Shown: one piece after another, positions 44,685 through 54,180 of the stretch
Layout of the letters: each line of letters starts with the position of its first letter
Position numbering within the stretch: position 1 is the stretch's first letter
Assembly (NCBI RefSeq): GCF_947495275.1
Contig: NZ_CANLYL010000003.1
Location: 248,001-312,000 of the forward strand
DNA length: 64,000 bases
Source: an uncultured Roseobacter sp.
Lineage (GTDB): Bacteria; Pseudomonadota; Alphaproteobacteria; Rhodobacterales; Rhodobacteraceae
Reading direction: 5' to 3'
Notes under the pieces: model-generated
Seen by the model: the letters and a program-made list of their open reading frames with translations, nothing else
Told to the model about the DNA's origin: nothing
The model's database searches: none
Made by a program: the position numbers and the translations under genes

Positions 44685-45955
44685 GAGCTGCCGCGATATT
44701 CGAACAAAAGACCTGACACATCGTCCGGAAATTCCGAAGCCCCCGCGAATTCACTTAGCGACCAGATGAGCGACTCGAAAAACGCCAGGCCACTAACGTC
44801 GTGTAGGTTTCGCAACATAGTCTCCAGTCCCTCCTCCTCCAGCATCTCGGTATCTGCACCGGGGCATTCCGTGACGCCATCGGACAGGATGATCAACCGA
44901 TCACCTGCGTTCAAATGCATCTCGAATTGGCTGAATGTGACCCCGGACATCAAACCAACCGGAAAACCGCCCGTCCCTTCCTGCACAAGGGTGCCACACT
45001 TTCGCTGAATGACAGGGTGCGGATGGCCAGCCTGTCCGATCACCACTTTGCCGGTTTCCATGTCAATGTCGGCCAGCATCAGGGTGAAATAATGCTCTGT
45101 CTCCATTTCTTCGAGCACCATCTCGTTTAGCGTTTCAATGGCCTCTGCTGGCGGCCGGGACTGATAGGTGCCGTCTGGCAGTTTTTCCAACGCGACATTC
45201 TGGTCCAGCGCGCTGGCTGACAAATATCCCGCCAGTCTTGCCGTCATAAGAGCGGAACTGATGCCATGGCCGGACACATCGATTGCAAATAATCCCAAAT
45301 GTCCTGCGGCGGCGGGATAAAATCCAACCAAATCACCACCAACATGACCGCTTGAACGCAAAAGAAGCGAAAGATCGCCCCCTTCGAAGTTCTTGTGCCG
45401 CTCTCGCACCAGCGATTGCTGCAGTTGTTTGGCCTCCACAAGGTCATTGTCGAGGGAATCGTACACGCGTTGCAGCTCGGCAAGTGTATCGGTAATCACT
45501 CGGTTTTGCAGCGTAAGTTCGCTCTGCATTTCAAGAATGCGTTCGCCCGCCATCATCCTCGCGCGCAATTCATTGCCATCCACCGGCTTGGTCAGGAAGT
45601 CATCAGCGCCAGCGTCCAGCCCTTCAGCGACATCGTTCTTTTCACTCTTCGATGTGAGCAAGATGAAATAGCTGTAATCCTCTCCGGAAAGTTCCCGAAA
45701 AGCCTTGCAGAACTCGATCCCGGACATGCCAGGCATCATCCAGTCGCTCAGAACCAATTCGGGCCGACGCACAGCGCATGCCGCCATCGCGGCCTCGCCG
45801 CTGTCTGCCTCCATGACCTCGTAGCCCCAGCGAGACAGGGTGCTGGTCAGGATTTTCCGTTGCAATCGGCTGTCGTCTACGACCAGCACGAGCTTGGGCG
45901 CAGCCAGTTCTTCGGGCAACACTTCCGTGTCCGCTATTGCCAATTGCTTAGACAT
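44672..45955 (-). CDS. Response regulator with PP2C-type (SpoIIE) phosphatase output
   Basis: A 427-residue protein. Receiver domain at residues 21-140: acidic pair DD near 27-28, phospho-acceptor Asp71 (LSDWMMPG), Thr near 101 and Lys near 118 (LTKPVDG). Coiled coil about 145-185. SpoIIE-like phosphatase from about 200: GGDLVGFYPAA, AIDVSGHGISSALMTARL, and LSDGVTE. It resembles RsbU/RssB-type regulators that dephosphorylate an anti-sigma antagonist or other partner. A Hpt protein is encoded divergently 148 bases away. No target anti-sigma or STAS gene lies in the window. Confidence 0.9.
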   Translation of the reverse strand: MSKQLAIADTEVLPEELAAPKLVLVVDDSRLQRKILTSTLSRWGYEVMEADSGEAAMAACAVRRPELVLSDWMMPGMSGIEFCKAFRELSGEDYSYFILLTSKSEKNDVAEGLDAGADDFLTKPVDGNELRARMMAGERILEMQSELTLQNRVITDTLAELQRVYDSLDNDLVEAKQLQQSLVRERHKNFEGGDLSLLLRSSGHVGGDLVGFYPAAAGHLGLFAIDVSGHGISSALMTARLAGYLSASALDQNVALEKLPDGTYQSRPPAEAIETLNEMVLEEMETEHYFTLMLADIDMETGKVVIGQAGHPHPVIQRKCGTLVQEGTGGFPVGLMSGVTFSQFEMHLNAGDRLIILSDGVTECPGADTEMLEEEGLETMLRNLHDVSGLAFFESLIWSLSEFAGASEFPDDVSGLLFEYRGSSQEK

Positions 45956-46103
45956 AAAATGCTCAATTCATTCCTCTCACCGCTCTACCCTCAGAATGCT
46001 TAAGAGCAGGTGAAAATTCGAATGCGTTCAACAAATCTGCCCGCGACAAACGATCCGTTAGGATTCTAGGCCCATAATACCCTTCAAATTGGTGGAGTTT
46101 GCC

Positions 46104-46436
46104 ATGATCGATTGGGAAAGAGTAACCACACTTCGGGAAGAGGTGGGCACAGAAGACTTCGACGAAGTTGTCGAGCTGTTTTTGGAAGAAGTAGATGCGG
46201 CGATTGCTGAGTTAAAAGCTCAAGAAACACATAGTGATCTCGAAGAACGCTTGCATTTTTTGAAAGGTAGCGCGCTCAGCTTGGGATTCCGTCAGTTCTC
46301 CGGTCTTTGCCAAAACGGCGAAAGCGCCGTTGCAAACGACCCGGGCGCTGTTGTGGACATTCCAGAAATCCTGGCCAGCTACGAAAATTCGCGTGTGATC
46401 TTTCTGAGCGAGATGAGCACCAAGCTCGCAGGTTAG
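46104..46436 (+). CDS. Histidine phosphotransfer (Hpt) protein
   Basis: A 110-residue single-domain phosphotransfer protein with the Hpt motif LEERLHFLKGSALSLGF, phospho-acceptor His51. GGTGGAG precedes the ATG at 46104. It is divergent from the receiver-phosphatase gene, so it probably passes phosphate to or from Asp71 of that protein. No hybrid sensor kinase lies nearby. Overlaps the 3' end of the SDR gene by four bases. Confidence 0.88.
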   Translation: MIDWERVTTLREEVGTEDFDEVVELFLEEVDAAIAELKAQETHSDLEERLHFLKGSALSLGFRQFSGLCQNGESAVANDPGAVVDIPEILASYENSRVIFLSEMSTKLAG

Positions 46437-47245
46437 AGCAGCTTGTAAAAGTCCTTTATGTCAGATGTGTCCATTTCGCCCTCCATTCTGGACCTCAGCC
46501 GCACCATACCCTTGATCCACTTTTCGTGATTCTCTGCTCGCGATCGCGCGTATTCGGCAACCTGTGGATGCGGCAGAATGAGGAACCTACCATCTGCAAC
46601 GCCATCAAGAATATCGCCAGCGACCTGTTCCGCGGTAAGAAGGCTTTCATGAGTGACGGCATCTGAAGCGTTCAAACCAATGAGTGGGGTCGCAACATAT
46701 TGCGGGCAGACGACGGAAACCCCGATCCCATCTGACCGATGGGTAATTGCGAGAGATTCGGCAAAGCTGACGGCAGCATGTTTTGTGGCTGAGTAAGCGG
46801 CATCACCGATTTGGTTGAGCAACCCTGCCGCGGAAGTGATGTTCACAAAATACCCAGATCGCCGCGCGATCATTTCCGGCAGCAGGGCCCGCGCCGCATA
46901 GACATGGGCCATCACGTGCAAAGACCAATTTTGTGCCCAAACCTCATTTGTCGCCGACGCAGCATGATCTGGTTGTGACTCAAAACTCCCCGCGTTAGAG
47001 ACGAAAATATCAATGCTGCCAAGATTTCTTGATATCTCACGAATCGTTTCGGTGAGTTTTGGCTCCCGCGTGACATCACAACAATACCCCGAGCATCGAA
47101 GGTGATTTGCGGTTTCTTCAACCCGCTCTGGACCTAGATCGAGAATCGCAACTTTGGCACCCTTACCCAGAAAACCTGCCGCCAGCGCTGCTCCGATGCC
47201 ACTTGCGCCTCCGGTGATGGCAACCACCTTTCCAGAGAAATCCAT
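46433..47245 (-). CDS. Short-chain dehydrogenase/reductase
   Basis: A 270-residue SDR with the cofactor motif TGGASGIG (residues 11-18), NAG near 88 (VSNAGSF), and the catalytic YSATK. Substrate unknown. Ten bases downstream of ilvA on the same strand, so possibly cotranscribed. Confidence 0.85.
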   Translation of the reverse strand: MDFSGKVVAITGGASGIGAALAAGFLGKGAKVAILDLGPERVEETANHLRCSGYCCDVTREPKLTETIREISRNLGSIDIFVSNAGSFESQPDHAASATNEVWAQNWSLHVMAHVYAARALLPEMIARRSGYFVNITSAAGLLNQIGDAAYSATKHAAVSFAESLAITHRSDGIGVSVVCPQYVATPLIGLNASDAVTHESLLTAEQVAGDILDGVADGRFLILPHPQVAEYARSRAENHEKWIKGMVRLRSRMEGEMDTSDIKDFYKLL

Positions 47246-47254
47246 ACCGCTACC

Positions 47255-48490
47255 TCAGATGACAAATTGCGCCAAAGTCTCGTCGTTGGTGATGTCGGTA
47301 TAGGTGAAACCGGCCTTATCGAGCTCACCAAGGAACCGTTGAAAATTCTCCGGGCGGGTCGTTTCGATACCAATCAGCACGGAGCCAAAATTGCGGGCAG
47401 ATTTCTTCAGATATTCGAACCGGGCAATGTCATCATCAGGGCCAAGGATGTTGAGGAACTCCTTGAGCGCACCAGGTCGTTGCGGCATACGCAGGATGAA
47501 GTACTTCTTCACGCCCGAATACCGTTGCGCGCGCTCTTTGACCTCGGGCAACCGTTCAAAGTCGAAGTTTCCGCCAGAGGCGACACAAACCACAGTTTTC
47601 CCTTTGATTTGATCGGCCAGATCAGAAAGCGCTTCAATTGCCATGGCGCCTGCGGGCTCCAGCACGATACCCTCGACGTTCAACATCTCAACGATGGTCG
47701 TACAAATGCGATCCTCCGACAGATGCAGCACGCTATCTGCAGCAACGCTCTTTAACCGCGCGAAAGTCCGTTCGCCAATTTTCGCAACCGCCGCACCATC
47801 GACAAAACTATTGATCGGCGAGACATCTACCGGCGCGCCGTCTTCAAGCGCCTTGCCCAGGCTTTGTGCGCCGGTGGGTTCCACAAATGTATAACGGCAG
47901 TTTTCACCAAAAAAACTGCGCACACCTGATGACAGGCCGCCGCCGCCAACTGGTAAAACGATGTGATCCGGGGTGCGGCGCAGTTGCGCTTCAATTTCAA
48001 CAGCGACAGAGGCCTGCCCCTCGATCACGTCTTCATCATCAAAGGGCGACAGAAAATGACCGGCCGCTTCCTCACAAAACGCCTGCGCTGCGGAGAGCGT
48101 CTTGTCGAAATAGTCTCCAACAAGGCGTATTTCGACCTGCTCACCGCCAAACATCTTTGTTTTCAGAATTTTCTGCTGCGGCGTCGTAACCGGCATAAAA
48201 ACAACACCGTGCACACCGAAATGCCGGCACATGAAAGCAACGCCCTGAGCATGATTGCCAGCGCTTGCACATACAAAGAGATCCTGCCCGGGAATTTGCT
48301 TGCGCATGGCGTTGAATGCGCCACGTAGTTTATAGGACCGCACGGGGCTGAGGTCTTCGCGTTTCAGCCAGACCTCGGCACCAAAGCGCTCGGACAAATG
48401 ATCGTTCCGCATCAAAGGCGTTGCGGGAAAAACGGCGCGCATTTCCTGCTCAGCGGCCCGTGCTGCCTCGGCAAAGGCGGTGGATGTCAT
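47255..48490 (-). CDS. ilvA: Threonine ammonia-lyase, biosynthetic type
   Basis: PLP enzyme converting threonine to 2-oxobutanoate, first step towards isoleucine. The 411-residue protein has PLP-binding Lys54 (SYKLRGAFN), the cofactor loop SAGNHAQG near 88 and the PVGGGGLSSG phosphate loop. The C-terminal ACT-like domain from about residue 325 (FILRMPQRPGALKEFLNI) probably binds the feedback inhibitor. It is shorter than the E. coli enzyme, with one regulatory repeat. AAGGAG precedes 48490. Upstream TTGACC is a good -35 but the -10 is weak. Confidence 0.93.
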   Translation of the reverse strand: MTSTAFAEAARAAEQEMRAVFPATPLMRNDHLSERFGAEVWLKREDLSPVRSYKLRGAFNAMRKQIPGQDLFVCASAGNHAQGVAFMCRHFGVHGVVFMPVTTPQQKILKTKMFGGEQVEIRLVGDYFDKTLSAAQAFCEEAAGHFLSPFDDEDVIEGQASVAVEIEAQLRRTPDHIVLPVGGGGLSSGVRSFFGENCRYTFVEPTGAQSLGKALEDGAPVDVSPINSFVDGAAVAKIGERTFARLKSVAADSVLHLSEDRICTTIVEMLNVEGIVLEPAGAMAIEALSDLADQIKGKTVVCVASGGNFDFERLPEVKERAQRYSGVKKYFILRMPQRPGALKEFLNILGPDDDIARFEYLKKSARNFGSVLIGIETTRPENFQRFLGELDKAGFTYTDITNDETLAQFVI

Positions 48491-48622
48491 GTGCCCGCTC
48501 CTTGGGGGTTTTTGCAAGATTGATCAGTAGGCCCGCCGGGCGTGTGGGTCAACGCGGTTCAACCTTGCTGCGCTCAGCAAAACCCGTTATCGGCTGCGGG
48601 CAAAGTGACGAAGGAAAATTCA

Positions 48623-49843
<1,221 letters not shown>

Positions 49844-49889
49844 GTTACCCGCAGAGTTATCCTCTGGACTCTAATTGACCACCACATGT

Positions 49890-49901
49890 ACCATATATGG
49901 T
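49890..49901. promoter_or_regulatory. Perfect 12-base palindrome ACCATATATGGT
   Basis: Lies between argG and the 44-residue basic protein gene, 77 bases upstream of the latter's start. A TTGACC (49875-49880) before it and TAGAAT (49905-49910) after it are poorly spaced for a promoter (24 bases). A dimeric-regulator site is possible. Confidence 0.3.
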
Positions 49902-49977
49902 GAGTAGAATCATGTCTTGACCCCACTGGTTGTCTGAAACGGCGCGGACAACCGTCCGGGAAGGGAGGTGTTTAGCA

Positions 49978-50112
49978 TTGGTTAAATCTACTCGCAAAGT
50001 AGGCCGTAGCGCGATCACTGGTCGTTTTACTACGGTAGCCACGGCCCGACGCAAGAGTAAGACTCATGTCGTCGAGACCGTGAAAAACTCAAGGCCCAAG
50101 AAGGGCAAGTAA
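49978..50112 (+). CDS. 44-residue highly basic protein, SAxTGRF family-like
   Basis: Starts at TTG with a strong GGGAGGTG seven bases upstream; an in-frame ATG at 49930 has no such site. Of 44 residues, 14 are Lys or Arg and one is acidic. The core RSAITGRFTTVATARR and HVVETVK resembles widespread tiny bacterial proteins with the pattern RSAxTGRF...T.V.ET, whose function is not known to me. A stem-loop with a T-run follows, so it appears to be an independent gene. Such charge suggests nucleic-acid or ribosome binding; that is inference. Confidence 0.75.
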   Translation: MVKSTRKVGRSAITGRFTTVATARRKSKTHVVETVKNSRPKKGK

Positions 50113-50117
50113 AGTTC

Positions 50118-50156
50118 AGGGCGGTTATCTCTTGTGGGGGTGACCGCCCTGCTTTT
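50118..50156 (+). terminator. Terminator after the 44-residue basic protein
   Basis: AGGGCGGTTA pairs with TGACCGCCCT (10 bp including a G-U), a 13-base loop, then GCTTTTATA. It starts five bases past the stop codon. Confidence 0.78.
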
Positions 50157-50235
50157 ATACTAAAGAGTAAAATGTGAGATTCAATCAATAATTTCAGATA
50201 GTTACTTCTCAACATTTGGACTCAATTTCAGTGAC

Positions 50236-50931
50236 TTAGCCGATCTTACGTTCAAGTAGCGCCCCATAATATGGCTGCGCAGCATCCAGAAGGTCAGCCA
50301 AACTCTCTTCGATCACGGGCAATTTGCCCTCCGCGCCAGCGAACCCGCTGCTTCGATGCACCGCACCATACCAATGCGCGGCCCAAACACCGTCCTCTTC
50401 ACGCGGGCCCGATGGCCAATGCAGCATGGCCGGATCGAAAGGCAGATCAATCGCTGCGCATAAGGCGCGCAACATATGTTCGGGGCGCGCACGAATGTCC
50501 GTGCTGTCGATCACGATACCGCCCAGTTTCTCATAGAGTGCGTGTTGCTGGACAAAGCCGATGTCCTCCAGCGTCGGCGCTTCGCGTTTCGCCGCATAGC
50601 TGGCGATGACCCGCGCAGGGTGGCGGATCAGATGCACATTCACGCAGTCTTGCGCCCACTCCAGCGGAAAACCTGCCAGCATATGATGGGGCATGTGTTT
50701 CATGTAGAGATGCGGCGTGGCTACGCGAGCAGTACATTGCAGGGCGACCTCGGTCGGGTCGGTAGGTTGACTATTGAGAATATCGTCGCGCATTGGATGA
50801 TCAGCGCCCGATTTCGCGAGATATGCCGCGTAGAATGGCTCATCCATGACCGAAAAATCTTTGCGCGCGCCAAAACTGTACATCATCGCCGTCGATAGGT
50901 TGCGCGGGCCAGACCACATCGCAATCCGCAT
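50236..50931 (-). CDS. Sulfotransferase-like P-loop protein
   Basis: A 231-residue protein starting RIAMWSGPRNLSTAMMYSF, a P-loop-like PAPS-binding segment at residues 2-20, with VHLIRHPARVIASY near 100, corresponding to the 3'-phosphate-binding motif of sulfotransferases. Bacterial members of this group are annotated loosely and many substrates are unknown. ATG at 50931; a TTG one codon earlier is unlikely. The enzyme's by-product PAP would be cleared by CysQ, encoded 47 kb away. The 190-base divergent spacer to msrA shows no clear regulatory site. Confidence 0.72.
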   Translation of the reverse strand: MRIAMWSGPRNLSTAMMYSFGARKDFSVMDEPFYAAYLAKSGADHPMRDDILNSQPTDPTEVALQCTARVATPHLYMKHMPHHMLAGFPLEWAQDCVNVHLIRHPARVIASYAAKREAPTLEDIGFVQQHALYEKLGGIVIDSTDIRARPEHMLRALCAAIDLPFDPAMLHWPSGPREEDGVWAAHWYGAVHRSSGFAGAEGKLPVIEESLADLLDAAQPYYGALLERKIG

Positions 50932-51122
50932 CAATATTGCCCTCGGCGGCAGGTCTTTGTTTCAAAATTCATCGCGCGCGCCCCTTGATGTTTCAATTCA
51001 CGTTAAAAACGGCCATCGGAAATGCCAAGCCGTAAACTAACTTCACCAGCACGTGAGATCGCAGGCTCGTGAATTGTTCTCGCCGAGCGGCCCGGACAGA
51101 CTGCACTGAAAGGAGATGCGGT

Positions 51123-51785
51123 ATGTTTAACCTCAATACGTTGAAATCAGTGGCTCTGGTCGGGATGATCGCCTTCGGTTTTATGGCTCAGGCGCGCACG
51201 GCGCAGGCGGCCGAACTTGAAACACTGACCGTTGCAGGTGGCTGTTTCTGGTGTGTCGAGGCGGATTTCGAGAAGGTCAAGGGCGTCAAAGAGGCTGTAT
51301 CGGGTTTCGCGGGTGGATCGGTGAAGAACCCAACCTACAAGCAAGTCACAGCGGGCGGCACGGGTCACTACGAGGTGGTGCAAATTACATTTGATCCGTC
51401 GATTGTGGATCGTCGCACGTTGCTTGATCTGTTTTTCCGTTCCGTTGACCCGACAGATGCGGGTGGCCAGTTCTGCGACCGGGGAGACAGCTACAGAACG
51501 GCAATTTTTGCGGAAACACCCCAACAACAGAAGATTGCCAAAGCAGCCAAGGCCAAAGCAGCCACAGATCTTGGCCAAACTGTTGTAACGCCCATTCTGG
51601 GCGCATCGGAATTCTATCCGGCGGACGCTTACCACCAGGATTATTACAAAGGAAATTCCCTGGTGCTCACACGGTTTGGCCCGAAACGGCAGGCGTCTGC
51701 CTATAAAGCCTATCGGAAGGCCTGCGGCAGAGACGCACGTGTCAAAGAGCTTTGGGGCAGTGCTGCACCTTTTGCCGGAAGCTGA
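51123..51785 (+). CDS. msrA: Exported peptide-methionine (S)-S-oxide reductase
   Basis: Reduces the S-epimer of methionine sulfoxide. The 220-residue protein has an N-terminal signal peptide (about residues 1-29, cleavage near AQAA) before the catalytic GGCFWC (39-44, catalytic Cys41). The family blocks GFAGGSVKNPTYKQV, TGHYEVVQI and YHQDYY are intact. AAAGGAGA precedes the ATG at 51123. The leader implies periplasmic repair; the C-terminal Cys (KACGRDARVK) may serve as resolving cysteine. Confidence 0.92.
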   Translation: MFNLNTLKSVALVGMIAFGFMAQARTAQAAELETLTVAGGCFWCVEADFEKVKGVKEAVSGFAGGSVKNPTYKQVTAGGTGHYEVVQITFDPSIVDRRTLLDLFFRSVDPTDAGGQFCDRGDSYRTAIFAETPQQQKIAKAAKAKAATDLGQTVVTPILGASEFYPADAYHQDYYKGNSLVLTRFGPKRQASAYKAYRKACGRDARVKELWGSAAPFAGS

Positions 51786-51786
51786 A

Positions 51787-54042
51787 CTACCCGACCTTGC
51801 AGGCAGCCAGAACAGCCATGTTCAGAATATCGTTCGCCGTCGAGACGGTAGAACACATCTGAATGGAGCCGTTCACCCCTGCGAGGATAGGACCAATCAC
51901 TGTCGCCCCCGCCATTTCCTGCATCAGTTTCACCGAAATGCTTGCGGAATGACGGGCCGGAACAACGAGGATATTTGCTGGCCCAGTCAGGCGTGAGAAC
52001 GGATAGGCAGCCTGTGCCCTGGCGTTTAGGGCCACATCCACGGTCATCTCGCCCTCGTATTCAAAGCTGACACCGCGCGCATCCAGAACCTGCGGCGCGA
52101 GGTACATTTTTTCCGCGCGTTCCGAAACGGGGTACCCGAAGGTCGAAAAACTGACAAAAGCCACGCGGGGTTCAAGCCCCATGTTCTGCGCCACAGTCGC
52201 AGCCCGCTCAGCAATATTGGCAAGGTCTTCTTCGTCCGGCCATTCGTGCACCAGCGTATCAGCAATGAATATGATCCGGCCCTTGTGCAAAAGTGCGGTG
52301 ATCCCCGCCGCTCCACTCGCCTTATCCGCGTCGAACACGTGATTGATGCGGTCCAGTACATGCGCTGATTTCCGTGTCGCGCCCGTGACCAGACCATCGC
52401 CATGCCCATGCTGCAACATCAGGGCGGAGAATACATGCCGGTCGCGCGCGGCCAGTCGGTGAATGTCTTGCGCATCAAATCCTCGACGATGCAAACGCTC
52501 ATAAAGGAACGTCTTATACGTCTCTAAATGGAGCGTATTGGCCGCATTCACGATCTCAATTTCGCGGTCTGCATCTGCCAAACCTGCCGCTTTAAGTTTG
52601 GATTTCACATCCTCCGGGCGACCGACAACCAGGGCTTTGCCAAGACCGGCGCGCTGATACATCACAGCCGCACGCAAGACCCTCGGGTCGTCACCTTCGG
52701 CAAAAATCATGCGCGCCTGATTGGCACGGGCACGCGCGTTGATGCCCCGCAGAATGCTTGCGGTCGGGTCCATGCGCGATTTCAGGGATAACTCATAGGC
52801 TTCCATGTCAATGATCGGACGGCGGGCAGCGCCGGTGTTCATGCCCGCCAAGGCCACCGCTGGCGGAATGCGGTGGATCAGCCTTGGGTCAAATGGTGTC
52901 GGAATGATGTAGTCGCGCCCGAACGTCAGGTTTTTGCCATAAGCCAAGGCCACTTCATCCGGCACATCCTCACGCGCGAGATTGGCTAGGGCATGCGCAC
53001 AGGCAATTTTCATTTCATCGTTGATCGCACGTGCATTGATGTCCAGTGCACCGCGAAAAAGATATGGGAAACCAAGCACATTATTGACCTGATTTGGATA
53101 GTCGCTTCGACCTGTGGCAACGATAGCATCGGCGCGAACCTCATGCGCGTCCTCCGGCGTGATTTCCGGGTCCGGGTTCGCCATGGCAAAAATCACCGGG
53201 TTTTCTGCCATGCTCGTCACCATATCCTGCGTGACGGCTCCCTTGACCGACACACCCAGAAAAACGTCAGCCCCCTTCATCGCCTCATCCAGCGTGCGCA
53301 ACTCCGTGGCAACCGCATGCGCTGATTTCCACTGGTTCATACCCTCCGTACGCCCCTGATAAATCACACCTTTCGTGTCGCACATGATGCAGTTCTGATG
53401 CTGCGCGCCCATCGCCTTGAGCAGTTCCAGACAGGCGATACCAGCAGCACCTGCCCCATTCAGAACGATACGCACATCTTCAATTTTCTTGCCGGAGATA
53501 TAGAGCGCGTTCAGCAACCCCGCAGCACAAATCACCGCCGTACCGTGCTGATCATCATGGAAAACCGGGATATCCATCTCTTCCTTGAGACGCTGCTCAA
53601 TGATGAAACATTCCGGCGCCTTGATGTCCTCGAGATTGATACCCCCAAACGTCGGCCCCATCAGTTTGACCGCATTGATGAAGGCGTCCGTGTCTTCTGT
53701 ATCAAGCTCTACGTCGATGCTGTTCACATCGGCAAAACGCTTGAAGAGCACCGCCTTGCCTTCCATCACAGGTTTCGAGGCCAACGCACCCAGATTGCCC
53801 AACCCAAGAACCGCCGTACCGTTGGAGATGACAGCCACCAGATTGCCCTTGTTGGTATAATCATAGGCTGTTTCCGGATTGGCCGAAATTGCTTCGCAAG
53901 GCACTGCCACGCCGGGCGAATAGGCCAGGCTCAGATCCCGCTGCGTCGTCATCGGAACTGTTGCCGTAATCTCAAATTTTCCGGGCGTCGGTTCGAGATG
54001 GAAGGCCAGGGCCTCTTCGGGTGTCACGCGGGTTTTTGACAT
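51787..54042 (-). CDS. maeB: NADP-dependent malic enzyme with phosphotransacetylase-like domain
   Basis: Oxidatively decarboxylates malate to pyruvate. The 751-residue protein has the malic enzyme part (residues about 1-430: YSPGVAVPC, GLGNLGALASKPVMEGKAVLF, NLEDIKAPECF, LNGAGAAGIACLELL) and a C-terminal phosphate acetyltransferase-like domain (about 435-751), the MaeB architecture. The C-terminal part is regulatory in studied members, binding acetyl-CoA, rather than catalytic. Start at 54042; the ATG 12 codons upstream is weaker. Divergent from mutS. Confidence 0.95.
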   Translation of the reverse strand: MSKTRVTPEEALAFHLEPTPGKFEITATVPMTTQRDLSLAYSPGVAVPCEAISANPETAYDYTNKGNLVAVISNGTAVLGLGNLGALASKPVMEGKAVLFKRFADVNSIDVELDTEDTDAFINAVKLMGPTFGGINLEDIKAPECFIIEQRLKEEMDIPVFHDDQHGTAVICAAGLLNALYISGKKIEDVRIVLNGAGAAGIACLELLKAMGAQHQNCIMCDTKGVIYQGRTEGMNQWKSAHAVATELRTLDEAMKGADVFLGVSVKGAVTQDMVTSMAENPVIFAMANPDPEITPEDAHEVRADAIVATGRSDYPNQVNNVLGFPYLFRGALDINARAINDEMKIACAHALANLAREDVPDEVALAYGKNLTFGRDYIIPTPFDPRLIHRIPPAVALAGMNTGAARRPIIDMEAYELSLKSRMDPTASILRGINARARANQARMIFAEGDDPRVLRAAVMYQRAGLGKALVVGRPEDVKSKLKAAGLADADREIEIVNAANTLHLETYKTFLYERLHRRGFDAQDIHRLAARDRHVFSALMLQHGHGDGLVTGATRKSAHVLDRINHVFDADKASGAAGITALLHKGRIIFIADTLVHEWPDEEDLANIAERAATVAQNMGLEPRVAFVSFSTFGYPVSERAEKMYLAPQVLDARGVSFEYEGEMTVDVALNARAQAAYPFSRLTGPANILVVPARHSASISVKLMQEMAGATVIGPILAGVNGSIQMCSTVSTANDILNMAVLAACKVG

Positions 54043-54180
54043 GGGAAATAGGCCTTTGTTGATGATCCGGGCGCACAACCTCTAGCCCAGCACGCGCGTC
54101 GCCTCAAGCAGACAGCATTTGAGGCTTTTACCTCCCGCGCGCCGTTTGTAAGGTCAGCGCAAACCGCCGGGGGGCACCAC

